From assembly GCA_020850785.1 (NCBI GenBank), contig JADZDZ010000282.1:1-6637 (forward strand): a DNA stretch of 6,637 bases, read 5' to 3'. Position 1 is the first letter of the stretch, and each line of letters opens with the position of its first letter. Below are positions 4,671 through 6,637 of the stretch, one piece after another. The notes below the pieces were generated by a model, which did no database searches, was not told the DNA's origin, and saw only the letters and a program-made list of their open reading frames with translations. This DNA comes from Candidatus Sumerlaeota bacterium. GTDB lineage: Bacteria > Sumerlaeota > Sumerlaeia > SLMS01. The position numbers were made by a program, and so were the translations under genes.

Positions 4671-6056
4671 ATGGCTTCGAAAGCCCCGTTCCCCATCGTG
4701 AATGGACAGTACAAGATGAAGGCCGAGCCGATCGTCCGGATCGGAATCGTGCTGGCGCAGGATGCAAAGCGTGAAATGCAGTTCTCCGTTCCCTCGGACG
4801 GCTATCGCGTTGGCACGGAGAACGGCGGCGACGCCCCCTTGGAAAAGGGAACTGTCTATACAGTCCGCGCCCTTGGCGATGGCGTCGCGCTAAGCCCCGA
4901 TGCCATCGGCGGCGTGCACGCCTCGCTGCGCGTTGCTCCTCCCGCAGGCTCAAGGCCCACGAAAGCCGGTGATGGAATCCACGTCAGGAAAATCGTCGCC
5001 GGCCGCGGCTTTCACTGGCAGAAGCTCATCGATCAAACGCTCAGCGACGTCCTCGAATTTTTCTCCCAGGATGACGCCATCGTGATGGTGAATGAAATCC
5101 CCATCGAAAACTACCTGACGGGCGTGATCACCGGCGAAATGAGCGGGGAATGCCCCATTGAATTCATGAAGGCGCAGGCCATTGCCGCGCGCAGTTGGCT
5201 CCTCGGCCAGCCCGTCGCCCCGCACCCCGGCCAGCCGTACCTGTGGTGCAACGACGACTGCTGCCAGCGCTATCAGGGCACGGAAGGTTGGTCGCAGCGC
5301 GCCGTGGACGCCATCGCCCAGTGCCGCGGCGAAGTGCTGATCACCGAATCGAACAAGTATTGCGACGCGCGCTACAGCAAGAGCACCGGCACCGTTTCTG
5401 AGGATGCGGAAAACGTTTGGGCCGTTCCCATCGAAGGCCTTGTTGCGCGCCTTGATGCACCGAAGGGTTCCCACGCGGAGAAGTTCTTTCCCGTCACGGA
5501 GGAAAACCTTCGCGAGTACATTCTCGGCGATTGGACGAAGCACAGCGATGCCTACTGCAGCCCCACCGTCGTCCCGGAGGAAACGATCAAAAAGTACCTT
5601 GGACGCGTGGATGAAACGGGCCAGTATTTCCGCTGGCAGAAGAAGCTCACGCAGGCCGACCTGCGGGAATCACTCACCACGCGCGGCGGCCTCACTGACC
5701 TTGCCAGCGTCAATGCGCTCCGCCCCGGCGCGCGCGGCCGCAGCGGTCGCCTTCGCGAGCTGGACGTTGTCTATACAACGAAGGACGGCGGGACGAAGAC
5801 CCACAAGTTCACCAGCGAGTACAATATACGCGCCGCGCTCTCCACGAAGTTCCTCTTCAGTAGCTGCATCCTCATTGATTCCGACGTCGCCCCCGACGGC
5901 ACGCTGAGGCACGTCACGTTGAACGGCGCAGGCTGGGGGCACGGCGCCGGGCTCTGCCAGATTGGTGGCCTTGGTCGCGCGTTGAAGGGGCAGCGCTACG
6001 ACGAAATTCTGCTCCACTACTACAGCAACGTCCGGCTGGAGCGGATTTATTCATAG
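4671..6056 (+). CDS. SpoIID/LytB-domain protein (probable peptidoglycan lytic transglycosylase)
   Basis: 461 residues from ATG 4671, with AAGGA (4658-4662) 8 nt upstream. An N-terminal beta region (about 20-140, 'IVRIGIVLAQDAKREMQF') leads into the SpoIID domain: 'VNEIPIENYLTGVITGEM' (140-157, Glu156 aligning with the catalytic Glu of SpoIID), 'FMKAQAIAARSWLL' (165-178), 'ARYSKSTGTVSEDAENVW' (233-250) and the closing 'GWGHGAGLCQIGG' (421-433) plus 'YDEILLHYYSNVRLERIY' (443-460). SpoIID enzymes cut glycan strands stripped of stem peptides; outside sporulating bacteria the domain occurs in LytB-type amidase enhancers and uncharacterised proteins. No other sporulation gene is present. Cysteines are frequent, notably 'WCNDDCCQRY' (192-201) and Cys161, Cys231, Cys429; the first group lies near where, as I recall, Clostridium SpoIID binds zinc. 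No signal peptide or membrane anchor is visible, odd for a wall enzyme. Probably co-transcribed with the hydrolase. Confidence 0.9.
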   Translation: MASKAPFPIVNGQYKMKAEPIVRIGIVLAQDAKREMQFSVPSDGYRVGTENGGDAPLEKGTVYTVRALGDGVALSPDAIGGVHASLRVAPPAGSRPTKAGDGIHVRKIVAGRGFHWQKLIDQTLSDVLEFFSQDDAIVMVNEIPIENYLTGVITGEMSGECPIEFMKAQAIAARSWLLGQPVAPHPGQPYLWCNDDCCQRYQGTEGWSQRAVDAIAQCRGEVLITESNKYCDARYSKSTGTVSEDAENVWAVPIEGLVARLDAPKGSHAEKFFPVTEENLREYILGDWTKHSDAYCSPTVVPEETIKKYLGRVDETGQYFRWQKKLTQADLRESLTTRGGLTDLASVNALRPGARGRSGRLRELDVVYTTKDGGTKTHKFTSEYNIRAALSTKFLFSSCILIDSDVAPDGTLRHVTLNGAGWGHGAGLCQIGGLGRALKGQRYDEILLHYYSNVRLERIYS

Positions 6057-6092
6057 GCAGCGAAGCACGGTGCCATCGCGGTGGTCATTTCA

Positions 6093-6126
6093 CGGGAGCG
6101 ACGTTCGCGACAGGACGTCGCTCCCG
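6093..6126. repeat. 12-bp perfect inverted repeat between convergent genes (REP-like or bidirectional terminator)
   Basis: CGGGAGCGACGT (6093-6104) and ACGTCGCTCCCG (6115-6126) are perfectly complementary, with a 10-nt loop TCGCGACAGG (6105-6114). The loop contains the self-complementary hexamer TCGCGA. It lies 37 bp after the SpoIID-domain stop and 12 bp before the stop of the opposing gene, where both transcripts need to end. Neither side has a U-tract, so it is not a standard intrinsic terminator. Its size, GC content and place between convergent genes suit a dispersed REP-type palindrome, but only one copy is in this window. Confidence 0.6.
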
Positions 6127-6137
6127 CCCACGCCGTC

Positions 6138-6637
6138 TTAATCCAACTCGCTGACCTTCATCACCAACCAGCGGTCCCCTTTTTTCTCCACGTCAAAGGC
6201 CAGCGTCTTTTCGGCGGTCACGATCTTGTAATTCGCTTCCACGTATTTGTCGCCGGGGAAAACGGTCATGCTCCAGGTGCCCGGCGATCCGCTGATGGCG
6301 CCGGTGAAGGTGTAGGAGTCCGCAGTTTTCTCCGCAGTGCGGAAATACATTCCCACCGCGAAGGGAAGAAACGCCTGATCGATGACGGCGAGCGCGATGT
6401 CGCGCCCCTCGGCGAAATCGGCGCTGTCAAATTTCGCGCGAATCGGCGGATCGACATAGGAGAATTTTTCCCGATCACGCGCGGGGATGGGTGCTCCGAG
6501 GTTGTTCAGTGCCACGCGGGCCTCATCGCCCCAGGGGTGTTTCTCATCGAGCGCCACGGACGTCAGCAGATCAACCGCACCCGCAATCTTCCTCTCCACG
6601 ACGGCGGCGATTTCATCCGGCGCTGGCTCCATGTAGA
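6138..6637 (-). CDS. Uncharacterised protein, 5' end probably outside the window
   Basis: I do not recognise this protein. The frame runs from TAA (6140-6138) to the right edge; an ATG at 6632-6630 would give 164 residues, but the frame is still open in the five bases beyond it and no SD can be judged, so the true start may lie outside. About residues 1-50 are helical and acidic ('DEIAAVVERKIAGAVDLL'). From about 80 the protein turns beta-rich ('YTFTGAISG', 'TWSMTVFPGDKYVEANYKIVTAEKTLAFDVEKKGDRWLVMKVSELD'). The last strands, with 'V.KKGDRWLV.KV', resemble the closing sheet of small NTF2-like or lipoprotein beta domains, but that is only a shape resemblance. It converges on the SpoIID-domain gene, separated by 81 bp containing a strong palindrome. 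Steady GC-rich codon use supports it being a real gene. Confidence 0.65.
   Translation of the reverse strand, partial: YMEPAPDEIAAVVERKIAGAVDLLTSVALDEKHPWGDEARVALNNLGAPIPARDREKFSYVDPPIRAKFDSADFAEGRDIALAVIDQAFLPFAVGMYFRTAEKTADSYTFTGAISGSPGTWSMTVFPGDKYVEANYKIVTAEKTLAFDVEKKGDRWLVMKVSELD

Noticed and set aside
5765..5780. Inverted repeat CGTTGT-CTAT-ACAACG inside the SpoIID-domain gene
   Set aside because: A short 6-bp stem in mid-coding sequence without a U-tract or other context; most likely chance.
1..6637. Mobile element, CRISPR array, phage or defence genes
   Set aside because: No transposase, integrase, Cas, toxin-antitoxin or nuclease motifs, no regularly spaced direct repeats, and composition looks even throughout.

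Overview
The window looks like chromosomal DNA from a GC-rich, Gram-negative-type bacterium. It has six protein-coding genes, no mobile-element genes, no tRNA or rRNA, and no CRISPR array. The mix of a DUF3352-like secreted protein, a lineage-specific GT-C membrane protein, a PilZ-like protein, an exported dienelactone hydrolase and a SpoIID/LytB protein with no sporulation neighbours would fit an uncultured-type phylum such as the Planctomycetes-Verrucomicrobia group or Sumerlaeota-like lineages. That placement is a guess from protein flavour; nothing in the window fixes the taxon.

Layout. (1) 1-435 (+) is the 3' end of a DUF3352-like gene, followed after 6 bases by a 621-residue multi-pass membrane protein of GT-C glycosyltransferase type (442-2307, +). 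(2) A small TPR protein (2707-2288, -) converges on it, and the two stop-codon ends overlap by 20 bp. The TPR gene's apparent intrinsic terminator lies inside the last codons of the glycosyltransferase gene. (3) 2708-3314 is about 600 bp without a convincing protein gene. It holds the TPR gene's hairpin-rich leader, a possible plus-strand promoter (2861-2889), and an unusually compact run of stem-loops (2923-3099) ending in a textbook intrinsic terminator (3098-3134). I read this as a structured non-coding RNA or leader RNA that I do not recognise. (4) 3315-3698 (+) is a degenerate PilZ-like protein. (5) 3783-4625 (+) is a secreted dienelactone hydrolase whose Shine-Dalgarno sequence is buried in a strong hairpin. 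It is followed after 45 bp, in the same reading frame, by a SpoIID/LytB-domain glycan-cleaving protein (4671-6056, +). (6) A 12-bp perfect inverted repeat (6093-6126) separates this from a convergent uncharacterised gene (6138 to the right edge, -).

How the genes fit together: 1-2 and 5-6 look like two-gene transcription units. Most products point to the cell envelope (exported protein, polyisoprenyl-sugar transferase, exported hydrolase, peptidoglycan-acting enzyme), but no single pathway is evident. The most interesting content is at the RNA level: the unassigned structured RNA at 2921-3134, the SD-masking hairpin before the hydrolase, and the terminator embedded in an opposing coding sequence.
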